Numbered from the stretch's first letter, positions 13,986 through 28,702 are shown. The stretch: DNA of 64,000 nucleotides from Neocallimastix lanati (nom. inval.) (GCA_016946835.1 JACVTC010000071.1:618501-682500); one strand, 5' to 3'. The notes: generated by a model not told the origin, from the sequence alone. A program made the numbers and translations.

Positions 13986-14465
13986 ATTTATTTTTATTAA
14001 AGGCTATTGTTATTACAAGCAATTTTTAATATTTTAATTTTTATTTTTATATTATTAATTATTGTATTTAATTTTTATTTATTAATTTATAACAAATATA
14101 ACAATTTTTATAATTTAAAATTACTTTATATGGTTAATTAATATTACAAAAATATATCAATACTATTATGGAATAGATTATAGGAAAATTATAGAATATT
14201 TAATATAACAATTAAATCACTTGAATCTCACAAATAATTTTCCTAAAATAAATAAATATTATTATAATAAAAATTTAATACATACATAAATTAATATATA
14301 ATAATTGTTTATATTTAAAATAATGAAAAATTATAAAAAATGGAGAGTTCTTTTATTCTTTTATTGTTAGTAAACTAAGCAGGTAATTCAATATTAAAAT
14401 GGAAAGTGGACTAAATTTTAATTATATATAGACTTATTATATTTATTTGTTATTTACTTATTAAT

Positions 14466-14790
14466 TTGTTTATTTATTTCTATTTACTTTCTTTTATTTA
14501 TTTTTATTTACTTTTATTTACTTTTATTTATTTTTATTTATTTTTATTTATTACTATAATTATTATTTTATTATTATTATTATTTATTATTTATTATTTA
14601 TTATTCAATTATTCAATTATTATTATTCAATTATTTATTATTTATTGTTTATTATTCAATTATTTATTATTTATTATTTATTATTTATTATTTATTATTT
14701 ATTATTATTTATTATTTATTATTTATTATTTATTATTTATTATTTATTATTTATATATATTTATTATTTATTATTTATTACTTATTTTTT
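14466..14790. repeat. Mixed TTTA / TTATTTA repeats
   Basis: TTTATTTAC-type pentamer/tetramer repeats pass into the same TTATTTA heptamer as the two larger arrays. A 120-codon hydrophobic frame across it is a repeat artefact. Confidence 0.75.
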
Positions 14791-16330
14791 TTAGTAATCC
14801 ACAAAATTATATTTTAATTAATAATTAATTTATTATTGATATTTACATTGTACTAAATAGGATATATAGGATGAGGATATTGGAAAACTATTTCAATTGA
14901 AAATTTAAAATTTTTTAAAATTTATATTTACAGTTTAATTAATTTTAATTAATTTAAATAATTTCTTTTTTAAAAAAATAAAAAATCGGATATAAATAAT
15001 TTGTAATTAATATCAAAAATATATTAAATATATTAGTTCAAGGTTATATAAATTAAATGGAAGATTATATTATTTATTTTTTTTGAATAGGATAATTGAG
15101 AATTTTTAGGTAATTAAAATAAAGCCTTTTTATTTTCAAATATTAACTTCTCTTTTTCATTTAATAACTGTAACTAACCAAATTAATTTTTAATAAAGAA
15201 ATGATTCTATAATATATATATTTATCCTATATATCTTTTTATTTATATTTATATAGAAATATAATATTTAATGAATAAAAATTTTTAATATAAAATAGTT
15301 AAGAAATAAATAATAAAATTATAGTATAGTTTAAATGTTAAATAAAAAATAAATAGATATTATTATCTATATTGAATAATTTTTTTTCTTTGTTATTCAA
15401 AATAAATGTTAAAAAAAAACTTTTTTATAAATAACTTTTTTAAATATTATTAAAACTTTATATATTTAAACTATTTCAGTCTATATAAAAATAGTAATTT
15501 TGTATATTTAATTACTTTCAATTATATATAGGATATAAATAATATAATATATGAATAAACATCATTTTTATACTCAGTTTTATAATCTTTTTTTTTTCTT
15601 TTTTTTAAACTTTTAGTCCCATGAATAATAATGATTATGATTAATAAAAATAAAAATTTTAAACTTTGATCATATATTAATGTTAAAAAAGTTAATCAAT
15701 AAAATTTCTAATTATTTTAATAAAAATAATAAAATATGATTTATATATTAATATAAAAAATATGAAAAGTAATATCTTTAAATAAAAAAAAAATTTTTAA
15801 AATTATGTAATGATATTTGAAATTTAAAATATTTTTATTTATTTTATTTTTTTGTAAATCATCATTTTATGAAATTTTAATAAAATAAAATAAAATATAT
15901 TGATAAATATATATAGATATATATATTTTTTTTGAAGTATTTATTATAATTTTATAAAATATAGATGGTTTTCAATTATTTTAATTTTTGTTTTTGTTTT
16001 TGTATTTGTTTTATTAATAAGTATTTATTATAATTTTATAAAATATAGATGGTTTTCAATTATTTTAATTTTTGTTTTTGTTTTTGTATTTGTTTTATTA
16101 ATAAATTAATTTTTTTTATAGTTCTTTAATTATGAATATTATTACAAATAGGATTCAGTTATGACAATTAATTTTATATTATTTATACTAAACGGAATAT
16201 TGAAATAATTATACTTATTATAATAATATAATACATAAAATATTACACCTTTTTCTCTTCGTTAAAATCAGTATTATGTGAAAAGTCTTATATTTTATAT
16301 ATAAAAGTATATATATCAATTATTGTTATT
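14791..16330. other. AT-rich intergenic DNA, no gene seen
   Basis: Only AT noise apart from the 84-bp duplication listed separately. Confidence 0.5.
15937..16104. repeat. Perfect 84-bp tandem duplication
   Basis: The block beginning GTATTTATTATAATTTTATA is followed immediately by a second identical copy starting at 16021. It contains TTTTTG repeats. The identity suggests a recent slippage or recombination event in non-coding DNA. Confidence 0.92.
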
Positions 16331-16349
16331 TTTACTATCGTTACATATA

Positions 16350-16594
<245 letters not shown>

Positions 16595-16814
16595 ATTAAA
16601 ATGTTAATTATTAAATTTTGTTTAATGATTTTCTTTAAATTAGTGATAAATTTTAATTATTATTTATTACTTTTAATTATAAAATTCTTCATGATAAACA
16701 AATAATATAATTTCTTTTATCAAAATGGCTTGTTATTATCCTTATTTCATGAAATTAAAATTATAATACTCTTATAAATTATTGATTTATTAATCACCTG
16801 AAAATTACGTATTA

Positions 16815-17200
16815 TTACCTTTTTTTGGATAAACTTTATTTATAAGTATTGATTGAAAAAATACATAAAAAAAATTGCATGAATTTTTTTATATTAAAAT
16901 TAATAAAAATATATTTAGGCCTCTAACTCTTCTCATTCATTGATGATAGCTCTTTATGGATTAATATAATCATTCGAATCTCTATCAGAAGTTCTTTTTT
17001 AGCTTATCGTTTCGATTTCTACACTTTTGATAATGTCTAATGATATTAATCATAGTGTATAAATCACTAATCACAATTAGCATAATTTTAATAAGGAATT
17101 TCTCATGTCCCATAAAAAATAAAATCAGAAAAGAAAGCTCTTTGTAGATGATTGAAAAATATTATTAATAAATCTACTACATATTATTACTAAATTCTCT
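16815..17200 (-). pseudogene. 5'-truncated LINE 3' fragment, minus strand
   Basis: Between about 16905 and 17180 the sequence parallels the last ~280 bp of the intact LINE ORF (GGCCTCTAACTCTTC, then TCATTCGAATCTCTATCAGAA, matching about 30218-30490), with many substitutions and in-frame stops. At the left end TTTTTTTGGATAAACTTTATTTA corresponds to the LINE 3' UTR plus poly(A) tail. This is a dead, 5'-truncated insertion of the same family. Confidence 0.85.
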
Positions 17201-17399
17201 CAATGAAATGCATATATATAAATATATATGTACATATTTAAAGATTTTTTAATTATCTAAATTTTTATATGATAATATTATATATATATAATTTAAAAGT
17301 AATATTAAAAAGTTTAAAGTATATGTAAATGTAATTTTTATAAATTAAAAGAATAATAAAATAAAATAACTGTACAAAAAATAAATAAATAATAAAAAC

Positions 17400-17443
<44 letters not shown>

Positions 17444-18050
17444 TTTAAAAGTTGTTTTTTAATATAATAAATGTGATTTATATTAATGCATTAACAATAT
17501 TTAATTATTTATAGTGTTTTATATACATATTTGCTTTTTATTCATTTCTAAAATATTAAACTTATATTTGTTAATATTATAATAACAAAATAAAAGAAAC
17601 TCATTTAAAAAAAAAAAAAAAAATATTTTTTTTTATTCAAATATTTTTACTTTAGTATTTACTATAGATTATACAGATTTATAATAAATTAAATATTGAA
17701 ATATTCTATATCATTTTGAATTTATGAATTTTTCTTTTATAATAGTTAATTCTACTTTATTTTTTTTTAAAGTTATCATTTTATTCTAATATATGAAATA
17801 AAAAAAAAAGAATTAATTTATCATATAATTTATATTTTGTAGTTATATATTGATATTCTCTTCAAACATGCAAACAAGAAAAAAAAATTCTACTTAATTT
17901 TATTTAAAAGTTATCATTTTATCCTAATATATAAAATAAAAAAAACTCTTAAATAAAAAAAAAAAAAAGAATTAATTTACCATATAATTTATAGTTTATA
18001 GTTATATATTAAAATTCTCTTCCAACAAACAAAAAAGAAAAAAAAATTAT
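17201..18050. other. AT-rich intergenic DNA
   Basis: Nothing coding is seen. It holds a 38-A run at 17401-17438, and a ~100-bp block (TTTTAAAGTTATCATTTTATYCTAATAT with following sequence) occurs twice, at about 17768 and 17905, as a degenerate direct repeat. Confidence 0.5.
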
Positions 18051-18248
18051 ACAATAACAAAAAATTTTAGTTATGCTTTTGAGTATCTTTTATTTAATAA
18101 GGAGATCACCATCAAAGACACCTACTTGATCATACCTTAAAGGGAAAATCTTGAATTTATTAGTCTTTCCTAGGAATTGGATCACATCGAGGCTACTTAT
18201 TGTAGTTAATTATAATAATTATCTACTTTCAGGCATAAAAGGGAAAAT

Positions 18249-18285
<37 letters not shown>
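18050..18285. other. Higher-complexity island ending in poly(A)
   Basis: A ~200-bp stretch of more balanced composition (AAGGAGATCACCATCAAAGA, GGAATTGGATCACATCGAGG) ends at a ~35-nt A run that abuts the minisatellite. The layout resembles a retroposed fragment, but I recognise neither a gene nor an RNA in it. Confidence 0.35.
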
Positions 18286-18299
18286 ACATTCAATTTATT

Positions 18300-19450
18300 C
18301 TACTATATTTTGTTTTATTTTTATTTTATTTTTATTAATACTTTACTCTTTTATATTACTTTACTATTTATATTATTTTTATTAATACTTTACTCTTTTA
18401 TATTACTTTACTATTTATATTATTTTTATTAATACTTTACTCTTTTATATTACTTTACTATTATATTATTTTTATTAATACTTTACTCTTTTACATCACT
18501 TCACTATTTATTTTATTTTTTCTATTTTTCTATTTCTTTTATTTTTATCAATATTTTACTCTTTTATATTACTTTACTATTTATTTTATTTTATTTTCAT
18601 TAATACTTTACTCTAATATACTACTTCACTATTAATTTTATTTTATTTTATTTATATTAATACTTTACTCATTTTCACTATTTATTTTATTTTATTTATA
18701 TTAATACTTTACTCATTTTCACTATTTATTTTATTTTATTTATATTAATACTTTACTCATTTTCACTATTTATTTTATTTTATTTATATTAATACTTTAC
18801 TCATTTTCACTATTTATTTTATTTTATTTATATTAATACTTTACTCATTTTCACTATTTATTTTATTTTATTTATATTAATACTTTACTCATTTTCACTA
18901 TTTATTTTATTTTATTTATATTAATACTTTACTCATTTTCACTATTTATTTTATTTTATTTATATTAATACTTTACTCATTTTCACTATTTATTTTATTT
19001 TATTTATATTAATACTTTACTCATTTTCACTATTTATTTTATTTTATTTTATTTTATTTATATTAATACTTTACTCATTTTCACTATTTATTTTATTTTA
19101 TTTTATTTTATTTATATTAATACTTTATTCATTTTCACTATTTATTTTATTTTATTTTATTTTATTTATATTAATACTTTACTCATTTTCACTATTTATT
19201 TTATTTTATTTTATTTTATTTATATTAATACTTTACTCATTTTCACTATTTATTTTATTTTATTTTATTTATATTAATACTTTACTCATTTTCACTATTT
19301 ATTTTATTTTATTTTATTTATATTAATACTTTACTCATTTTCACTATTTATTTTATTTTATTTTTATTAGTACTTTACTCTTTTATGTTATTTTACTACT
19401 TATTTTATTTTATCATTTTTAATACTTCACTCTTTTATACTACTTCACTA
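18300..19450. repeat. 44-54-bp minisatellite, ~24 copies
   Basis: Units of TTAATACTTTACTCATTTTC plus ACTATTTATTTTATTTTATTTATA repeat with a basic period of 44 bp (for example from 18668 to 18712); later units are ~54 bp because of extra ATTTT blocks. The left 300 bp carries an older variant (CTCTTTTATATTACTTTACT). The core is shared with the 52-bp minisatellite at 2.9 kb. Confidence 0.92.
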
Positions 19451-20358
19451 TTTATTTTATTTTTTTTATTTTTATTTTCTTTTTTCTTTTTCTTTTTCTT
19501 TTTTTTTTTTTAAAAAAATATATATATATATAAAGTAAATTATTTATTGCTATTAACTATTTATTAATTATATAATTAAACATATTTTAAATACATTAAT
19601 TGTAGTGTATATCAAAGTATATAAAAAATGTTAAAATTAGTAAAATGGATATAGTAAAATTATTGCATATATATCATAATGTTAGAAGATAAAAATAAGT
19701 TCATTATATATTAACCAATTATAATGAATAAATTTATATTAAATAATATTTACATGTATAAAAGAATTGATAATCTTAAGAAAAATAAAAAACACCTTTG
19801 TGTATAATTAAAGAAATATAATAAATAAAATTTGCCTTCTAAAATATAACTATATAAATATATTTAAAATAAATTTCTAAAATGAATAGCATTATATATT
19901 GACATATTATGATATAAACCATTCATTAAGAATTTACTACATATTATTTCTTAAAGAACTTGTAGATCAATGTTACACTCCTCTCAAATCAAGTGGAACC
20001 AAACTGTTAACCATACTTGACTCATATGTAAGTCCTAACTTAGTTAAGCTCAGAATATTCTATTAAATGCAATGGGAATATCTCATAAAATTTTACGATA
20101 ATAATTTGACCCTATAGTCCTAAAATAATTATATATTAATCTACAGTTGTATTTAGAACCATACAATGTTAATGTCTAAACTAAAATTTTATATTAAGTA
20201 GAATTTGAATAAATAGTTAAAATTTTAAGATAAAATGCAGACTGAATAAAATAAAGTTAAAATTATAATTAAATATATACTAATAATAATTACAAATAAA
20301 TAAAAATAAATTATATTTAATTAAAATAAAAATAAAATTATAATATAAAATAAAATAA

Positions 20359-20394
<36 letters not shown>

Positions 20395-22586
20395 TATTAT
20401 AATTAATTATTTTAATAATAATATTTTAATCTAATTATTATTATTGTACAGAGTATTTTCACCATATTAATTTAATATGTATAACAAAAGTCTTTCATAT
20501 TTATTAAAGCATTTTTAAAGATAAAAATATTTTTCTAATATTTTTATATTTTATATATAGTTTTTTTTTTTTTTTTTTTTATTAACATATTAATTTATTG
20601 TATTATTTTTTTAAAATTTTGTATAGAGTTTACTTTTCTTCATTCAATATTTGTATAAAAATAAATTGTTATCTCAAAACTTTACAAAATTTTATATCAA
20701 CAACTATATGAATAAATAATTATAATCATATTTTCATTATTTATATGTTAAAAAAAATAATAACAATGATAATAATAAAATAAAATAATATTTTTTAATA
20801 ATATAATACCATTATTCATTTATTATATCTTTTAATATTAAAATATAATGAAAGGAATGAGTAATGTTATGTTATATAATTTCTCTTTATTAATATATAG
20901 AAAATTTTATTATTATTATTATCACATGGCACATTAATATAAATTAATTTTTTATTTATAAAAAACGATATTTTTTATCATATCTAATATTAATATTTAT
21001 TACTATACTATTATTATAATAATAAAGGGTATTAATATTAAGAGATTAAACTAAATAATAATAATAATATTATTATTATTATAATTATTAAATTTAGCTT
21101 ATTCATTTAAAAATAATAAATAATATAATATCATAAAGTAGTTAATAGCTAATTAAATATATTATAGTAATAAACATATAATTACTGTTTGTACCTACCA
21201 TTGTTTTTTTTTTTTTCTTCTATTATTTAAATATTTTTTTATAATAATAAAAATAAAAATTTAAACGTAACCATTTCTATTAATATAAATTATTTTATTA
21301 TTAAAATTTCTATAAAAATATTCATCTATTTTTTCAATTATAGAAATTACATTATAAAATGAAGAACAATATTTCTTAAATTTTTATATTTATTTGTAAA
21401 AACGGTATATCTAATTTAATAATATATATATATTTAAACTAACATTTAAAATTTATTTATATTTAAAAATAAAAACTAACTTAATATAATAATAATCAAT
21501 TATAACTTTAAAAAAAATTCCTCCTCTTTATTTCCCAATTTTTTAATTTTGTTACAACATTTTTTTTTTTTAAATTTTTTTCTGTGTTGATTTGTTTTTA
21601 TTGTCCATTTATTAATTTCTAATAGAAAGGTTAATCATATTTTAATCGAACTGTTACACAAATTTAATATTAATGAATTTTAAATTAATAAAAATTAAAT
21701 TTTATTATTTTTATTATAAAAAAAGTATATTAAATAATAAAACTTTTCTTATTCCATATCATAGTAGTATATAATGTAATAGAATATATAATAAATAAAT
21801 AATAATAATACTTTAATTATAAATATTACACTATACAATATGATATATTAATTAAATATTAGTACTTAATATTAAATAAAATCTTTTTTTTTTTTAAATT
21901 AAAAAAATCTTATTTTCATTTTTTAAAATATATTTTTAAATATATATCAAAATTATGAAAATATATTTATTATATATATAATAAATATAATTACATTTAT
22001 TATCTTTTTTTTTTTTTGTATATATTTTTATAATGTAAAACAGCATATAACATTAATAAAAACTTCATTTATAATATGGATAAAAATATTAAGGCAAAGA
22101 ATTATAATATTTTGAATTATATATAATAATTAATAAATTTGAATTTTGTTAAAAAAGATTTTAATAATTTTTATTAATATAAAAAATTCTTTTTTTTTTT
22201 TTTTTTTTCTTTTTAAAAATAAAAAGAAGAAAAGAAAAAAAAAGAAAATTAATAAATAAATAAATAAAAATAAAAATAAAAATAAAAATTAAAACAAAAA
22301 TAAAAATTAAAATAAAAATTAAAATAAAAATTAAAATAAAATAAAAATAAAATAAAAATAGAAAAAGAAATGCCAAGTTAAAAAAAAAATAATAATAAAC
22401 ATAAATAAAAGGCATTAAAATAAAATTAAAAAATAATTTAAAATAAAATAAACAACATAGATAATAAAATGAATTAATAAATAAATAATAAAATTTTAAT
22501 AGATAAATAATTGAAAATAAATCAATCATCTTTTTTTTTCTTTTAAAACAAAATTACAAATTAATATAACTTTTAAGAGGGAAAAA

Positions 22587-22617
<31 letters not shown>

Positions 22618-23551
22618 TTTCAATTATTTATAAATATATAATACTATAATTATAATTATACTTATTATTCATAACTCATATTGAACATTGAGAAAAATAA
22701 TATGTATTAATTCAATAAGATATATTTATGATAATAAGCGTTAATTAAAATTATAATATTTTTAAAAGTTTAAAATTAATGATTAAATATAAAAAAAAAA
22801 TAATCATGTTATATAATAAAACCTAAAAATAAAATTAATAATCAAAAAAATTTTTTATTATAGAAAAGAAAATTATTTTATTGATATCTTAAAAAATAAA
22901 AGTGTATATTTATCAATAAAATAATATATATGTTTTAAAAACTTTTTATTTAAACAAAAAAAAACAGTAATTATAAATAAATAAATTAATAAAATCAAAA
23001 ATAAATAGTATTTATTATACCAGTTTATAATTTATTTATTAAAAATAATTAAAGTCAATTTAAAACATCAATACAAATACATAAAAATACTTTATTAAAG
23101 ATAATTTTAATAATCATAATTTTTTTAATTTTCATTAATCAATGCTTTTATTAATATAAAATATATTTATATCATTTTAAAAGTATTTAATATTCTTATT
23201 CTTTTCTATATTTAAAAAATTAATAATAATAGTAATAAAAATAATAAAAAATAAATAGAATAATAAAATAAAAATTAAAATTAATAATTCTAATAACTAA
23301 AACAATAATAAATCAATATTATTTAATTACATTTTTAATTTTATCTCATATAATTAAATAATAACAATTTTATTTATTCTATAAAAATTAATATAAACTT
23401 CTAATTCCTTTTTTTTTTCCTTTTTTTTATAGTAAAAAATAATTTCAAAATATATTTATTTATATATATATTTTTTAATATATCTTGAAATTTTATATAA
23501 AAATAGCTATAAAAATTTTTCTATACTATTTATTTTTAAATTAATAATAAA
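19451..23551. other. Large AT-rich gene desert
   Basis: About 4 kb without supportable genes. A slightly more complex stretch at about 19930-20170 (CTCCTCTCAAATCAAGTGGA, ACTTAGTTAAGCTCAG) has no open frame or motif I recognise. The 122-codon minus frame at 22161-22529 is low-complexity F/L/I text from AT repeats and is rejected. The right end is presumably the promoter of the SH3 gene. Confidence 0.5.
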
Positions 23552-26500
23552 ATGTCATCTTTTTTAACAACTATTTTTTTAATATTAAACAGTTACATTG
23601 AATTAATTCAATCAAAACCAGTAAACAAAGATAATAATAATTATAAAAGAAACGAAAATGGAGGAAATAATAATAATACTTTAAAAGTATTTCTTATTAT
23701 AGTATTATTGTTTATAATTGGTTCTATTTTATATTTTACAAAATCTTTATGGTACAATTGTATTGAGAAATTGTTTGTAAAAGAGAAAAATGATCCAAAA
23801 CCTTCAGATTCAGATATAGACATAACTGATAAAACATTTGAAAATATTCAATTTGATAGTATAAACTTTTCAGAGATACATGGTAATTCATATCTATCTA
23901 TAGACATTACAAATATAATTGAAAAATATATTAATACTAGTAAAGATAGTACATCTTTATCTTCAATTATTGAACTTGGTTCAATATCACAAAGTAGCAC
24001 ACCTAGACCAAATAGTAAAACATTTATAAATATTAGCAATAATTATTCATCTCCAAATCTTGAAAACTATAATATCTTTGAAGATGAATTAAATAATTTA
24101 AAGACACAAGAAATTACTGACTCAAAAATCCCTATCGAAACTTCATATATTGAAAATTCACCAAGTTTCCTTAATGGTATATATTTTTTTTATATTTTTT
24201 AATTATATATTCTTAGTTGTATATGTATATTTATATATTTAATTAATCATACATGAATACAACAAATTATTTATATTAAAATTATTAAATAATTTTCTTA
24301 TAATAATTATTATATTTATTATTTATTATAATTTAGATGAATCTTCTTCAATTTCCAAGAAAATTTTAATAGGTATTAATAATATTGAAGTTAAGCCTAA
24401 TATTAAAATAGAATCATTAGAAAATCAAAATTCTATTGAAAAAGAAAAATGTGAATCAGTGAAAAGTAAAAAATCTATAATAAATGAAAAGAGTCATAAA
24501 AATGAAAATCAAAAAAATGGTGATGAAAATGAATCTATAAATAATACAGGTATAAATATTAATGATGAAAAGACATTAATTAATAAGAGTTTAAAGCCGT
24601 TATCGTTGGATGGTGATACTTCTATTCAAGAAAATAATCAAAAATTATCGAATGATTCAAATTCATCTAATGAAAGTAAGGAAAATAATAAAGAACAATC
24701 ATCTGATGAAATACAAATTATAACTCAAATAGAAAATGAAGAGCCAGTATCTTCGGTTCAAGATAATGATTTAATTATTTCATCACAGAATCATGATATT
24801 TCTGTTACTCATTCATCGTCATTAAAAGTAGAAAATCAATTTAATGGTAGTGAAGAACTTTCTATCAGTAGTTCTGAAGAAAGTATATCAAATATTGGTG
24901 CCAAAATAGATCCAATTGATACAAATGATGATTCAATGAGTAGTCTTGATTTAGAGGAAGTTAATAGTTCACAGGAAGATGAGGAATATATTGAAGATAT
25001 AAACCAATCTAGTGTTGAATCATTAGAAGTTTTAGAATCAAATAATAATTCTCAATTATTATCTATTCCAGTTCCTGAAAAATATTACGAAAAGAATCAA
25101 GAAAGTCAATCCTTTGTAATTATCAAAGATAATAAACCAGTAGGAGGTATTGAAGTTATTATTACTCCATCTCCAGATGAAACTGAAACTGAAAAACCTT
25201 CTACTGAAAATATTGAACCAATAACTGAAGTTAAAAACATTAAAGCTGACATTGAAAATGAAATTAAGATTGATGAAACCGAAAACCCATCATCTGAAAT
25301 TGAAGCTGATGCTAAGGTTGATGAAACCGAAAAACCATCCTCTGAAATTGAAGCTGATGTTAAGGTTGATGAAACCGAAAAACCATCCTCTGAAATAGAA
25401 GTTAATGCTAAGGTTAATGAAACCAAAAAACCATCCTCTGAAATTGAAGTTGATGCTAAGGTTGATGAAACCGAAAAACCATTCTCTGAAATTGAAGTTG
25501 ATGCTAAGGTTGATGAAACCGAAAAACCATCCTCTGAAATTGAAGTTGATGCTAAGGTTGATGAAACCGAAAAACCATCCTCTGAAATTGAAGTTGATGC
25601 TAAGGTTGATGAAACCGAAAAACCATCCTCTGAAATTGAAGTTGATGCTAAGGTTGATGAAACCGAAAAACCATCCTCTGAAATTGAAGTTGATGCTAAG
25701 GTTGATGAAACCGAAAAACCATCCTCTGAAATTGAAGTTGATGCTAAGGTTGATGAAACCGAAAAACCATCCTCTGAAATTGAAGTTGATGCTAAGGTTG
25801 ATGAAACCGAAAAACCATCCTCTGAAATTGAAGTTGATGCTAAGGTTGATGAAACCGAAAAACCATCTTCTGAAATTGAAGTTGATGCTAAGGTTGATGA
25901 AACCGAAAAACTATCCTCTGAAATTGAAGTTGATGCTAAGGTTAATGAAACCGAAAAACCATCATCTGAAATTGAAGTAGGTGAAATTGAAAAATCATCT
26001 TTTGAAATCATTAAACCATCAACAGAATTTGAAAATGGTGAAGTTAAAGCTGATACTAAGGTCGATGAAATTGAATCATTAAATAAAATTGTTCATTCAA
26101 CAGAACCTAAAATTGAAAGAGTAGATTTACAAAATGATTCAGATGTTGAACCAATAGATAAAAAGAAATTAGAAGTTGATAACCAAAAACTTCAAATGGA
26201 AAAAATTGAAGAAAATATTCAAACAATTCAAGCATCATTAGAAAATGAAATTACTGATATTAAACCACCGTTATATGAAATTAATGATGATGCAAAGAAA
26301 TCAACCGAAGAAAATAACAAAGATGAAGATGAAACTAAGTCAGTTATAAAACTTAACAAAAGAACATCTTCATTAAATCTTCATATTAAGAAAAGAAGAG
26401 AATCAATAGGTTCCAAAGCTAACTACTATTCTTCCAAGAAAAATAAGCAAAATAAAGCAAAGAAAATTCAACAATCAATTAATGAAGAAATTGAATCTAT

Positions 26501-27362
26501 TGCAAATGAAATAGATAACGATTCTATTAAAGAAAAATTTAATGATTATGTTGAAAAAAGAAATAGTATTCAATCCGATACTTCTGTTAATTCATTGAAT
26601 AAAAGAAGATCATCCGCTCTATCTACATATATATTACAAAATGAAAATTCAGAAATTTCTCATGATGACTCTAAAAGTAAAATTGAAAAATCAAAAAATA
26701 ATATCCAATCCTCAAAATTAGCACTTAATATTGATACATCGGTAGATGATATTCAACCATTTAAAGAAGATAATACCCCAGATAAACAAAGTCCATCAAT
26801 CACTCCATCTTCTTTTACTGCTTTCCAATTGCATAATCAACTTAGATCTCCAACTCCAACAGGATTTTACAATAATTATAGTCATAGTATATCACCTTCA
26901 CTATCAACAGCATCAGATTCAGATTCTTTACGTGATCAATGTATATCCCCAACACCTTCTGAAGATTCTACCATTTCTAGTGGATCTCATTCTTATTCCA
27001 TTGGCAAAATTAGTAGACATAAGCAATTTGAAGTTGTTTATGATCATAAACCACAATTACCTGATGAAATTCCATTAAGGAAAGGTGATATAGTACAAAT
27101 TAAACAAGTATTTGAAGATGGCTGGGCATATGGTATTGTTAAAAAGAAACGTATGGATGGTATTTTCCCAATTCAATGTTTAGGTGAAGAAATTGAGCCT
27201 TCTCGTAATGGACGTATGGTTCCAAGATTAGTACGTGTTTATCAAGCAAGATTAGAAGATGAAGAACAAGAAAGACAAGAAGAAGAAGAATTCAAAAAGA
27301 AGGTAACTGATCAAGCTCGTAAAAATCTTCTATTGAAACTTGCACTTTCACATCCAAAATAG
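23552..27362 (+). CDS. Single-pass membrane protein with 16-aa repeats and C-terminal SH3 domain
   Basis: Exon 1 is 23552-24176, the intron is 24177-24336 (GTATAT...TTTAG, phase 1) and exon 2 is 24337-27362; the product is 1216 residues. Residues 1-22 look like a signal sequence (MSSFLTTIFLILNSYIELIQ). A short Asn-rich segment precedes a strong membrane helix at about 43-63 (VFLIIVLLFIIGSILYF). The rest is predicted cytoplasmic, Ser/Glu/Asn-rich and disordered, with fifteen 16-residue units (consensus DAKVDETEKPSSEIEV) at 517-756. An SH3 domain lies at about 1106-1160 (VVYDHKPQLPDEIPLRKGD, EDGWAYG, GIFPIQ), followed by a charged, coiled-coil-like tail. The architecture (one TM, disordered spacer, C-terminal SH3) resembles yeast Fus1-like or cortical adaptor proteins; I infer a membrane-anchored adaptor binding proline-rich partners at the cell surface or cytoskeleton. 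The exact orthologue is unknown. An intron-retaining reading would stop after residue 216. Confidence 0.88.
25260..25979 (+). repeat. 15 x 48-bp coding tandem repeat
   Basis: Exactly fifteen 48-bp units inside the SH3 gene; eight central units encode an identical 16-mer, and the edge units carry substitutions (F for S, L for P, N for D, K for E). Homogeneous centre and diverged edges are typical of expansion by unequal exchange or slippage. Open frames on the opposite strand and in other frames across this block are shadows. Confidence 0.95.
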
Positions 27363-27407
27363 TAATATAGCTCTTAAAAAGAAAATTATATATATATTAG
27401 AAATTAG

Positions 27408-27447
<40 letters not shown>

Positions 27448-28547
27448 AGGAAAAATAAAATATTAGAAAAAGTTTTAAAAATAATAATAGCTCTAAAAAT
27501 TTTCTATTTGATGATACTTTTTTTTTTTTTTTTTTTTTTTGGTTTGTATTCTTTAAGATGTTTAATTTTTTAATAAAAAATCCGAGTAATACAAATAATA
27601 AATATCAACTTTTTATGAGTTGATATAATTACCATCTTTGTTTATTGTTAAATTTTTTATATCTTTTATAAAATAAAATAAAAAAAAATAAAAAAAAAAA
27701 AAAAAAAAAAAATATGAAACATATATAAATTAATAAATAGAATATTAAGTATAAATAGAATAAATAAATGTTTATAAAAAAATAAAATAAAATAAAGTAT
27801 TTAATAAAAAATTATAAAAATAAAATAAAAATAAAAGAATAAGAAAAAAAATTATTATTAAATAAATAATAATAAAATATAAAAAAATTATAAATACATA
27901 AGTAAATAAAATATATTTAGAAAAAAAATATATAAACAAGATACATAAAAAAAAATTATAAATAAAAAATAAAAGAAAAATAATTGTATCTTTTTTTTTA
28001 AAAAAAAAAAAAAAAATTGAGAATTTAATATTACTAATTTTTATTAAATAAATGTTTATAATATTTTTAATTGAAAAAAAAAAAAATTATATTTAATTGT
28101 ATTTTTTTTTTTTTTTTATAAATAAATCAAAATAATATAAAAAAATATAAAAAATTATTAATATGAAAAAAATAATAAATTAGTAAATAATTGAATTTTT
28201 TTTTTTTTATTGAAGTTAATACATATTTATATTTAATATTTATTTATTTTTATTTTTTTATTTTTTTCTTTTTTATTAAAAAAAAAAAAAAAAGAAAGAA
28301 AAATAATAGTAATAATAATAAAATAACAATATTAAATATTTCATTATTTATACAAGAGTTGTAATTATTGCAAAGTAAGAAAAAGGTATTTATTTAACAT
28401 TACCTTTTAAAATATGCACTTTTTTTTTTGTTTTGTTAAATTATTTACAACTATGTAATCTAATGTTTATTGTTTTTTTGTTTTTTGTTTTTTAACCTAA
28501 TATTAAATATTAAATATTTAATTTTAATATTAATAAAATAAATATAA

Positions 28548-28640
<93 letters not shown>

Positions 28641-28702
28641 TATATTTAATAATTATATTTCTTTTTTTATTATAAAAGTTTTTTCAAATTGTTATTGAAT
28701 AA

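Noticed and set aside
13180-14037. 285-codon plus-strand frame (YYLLFII repeat)
   Set aside because: Entirely produced by the TTATTTA heptamer, which happens to have no stop in any plus-strand phase; no gene features.
22161-22529. 122-codon minus frame
   Set aside because: F/L/I/Y low-complexity from AT repeats and an A run; no homology-like pattern.
25106-26011. 301-codon antisense and 191-codon offset frames over the SH3-gene repeat
   Set aside because: Shadows of the 48-bp repeat; the true frame continues into the TM and SH3 parts.
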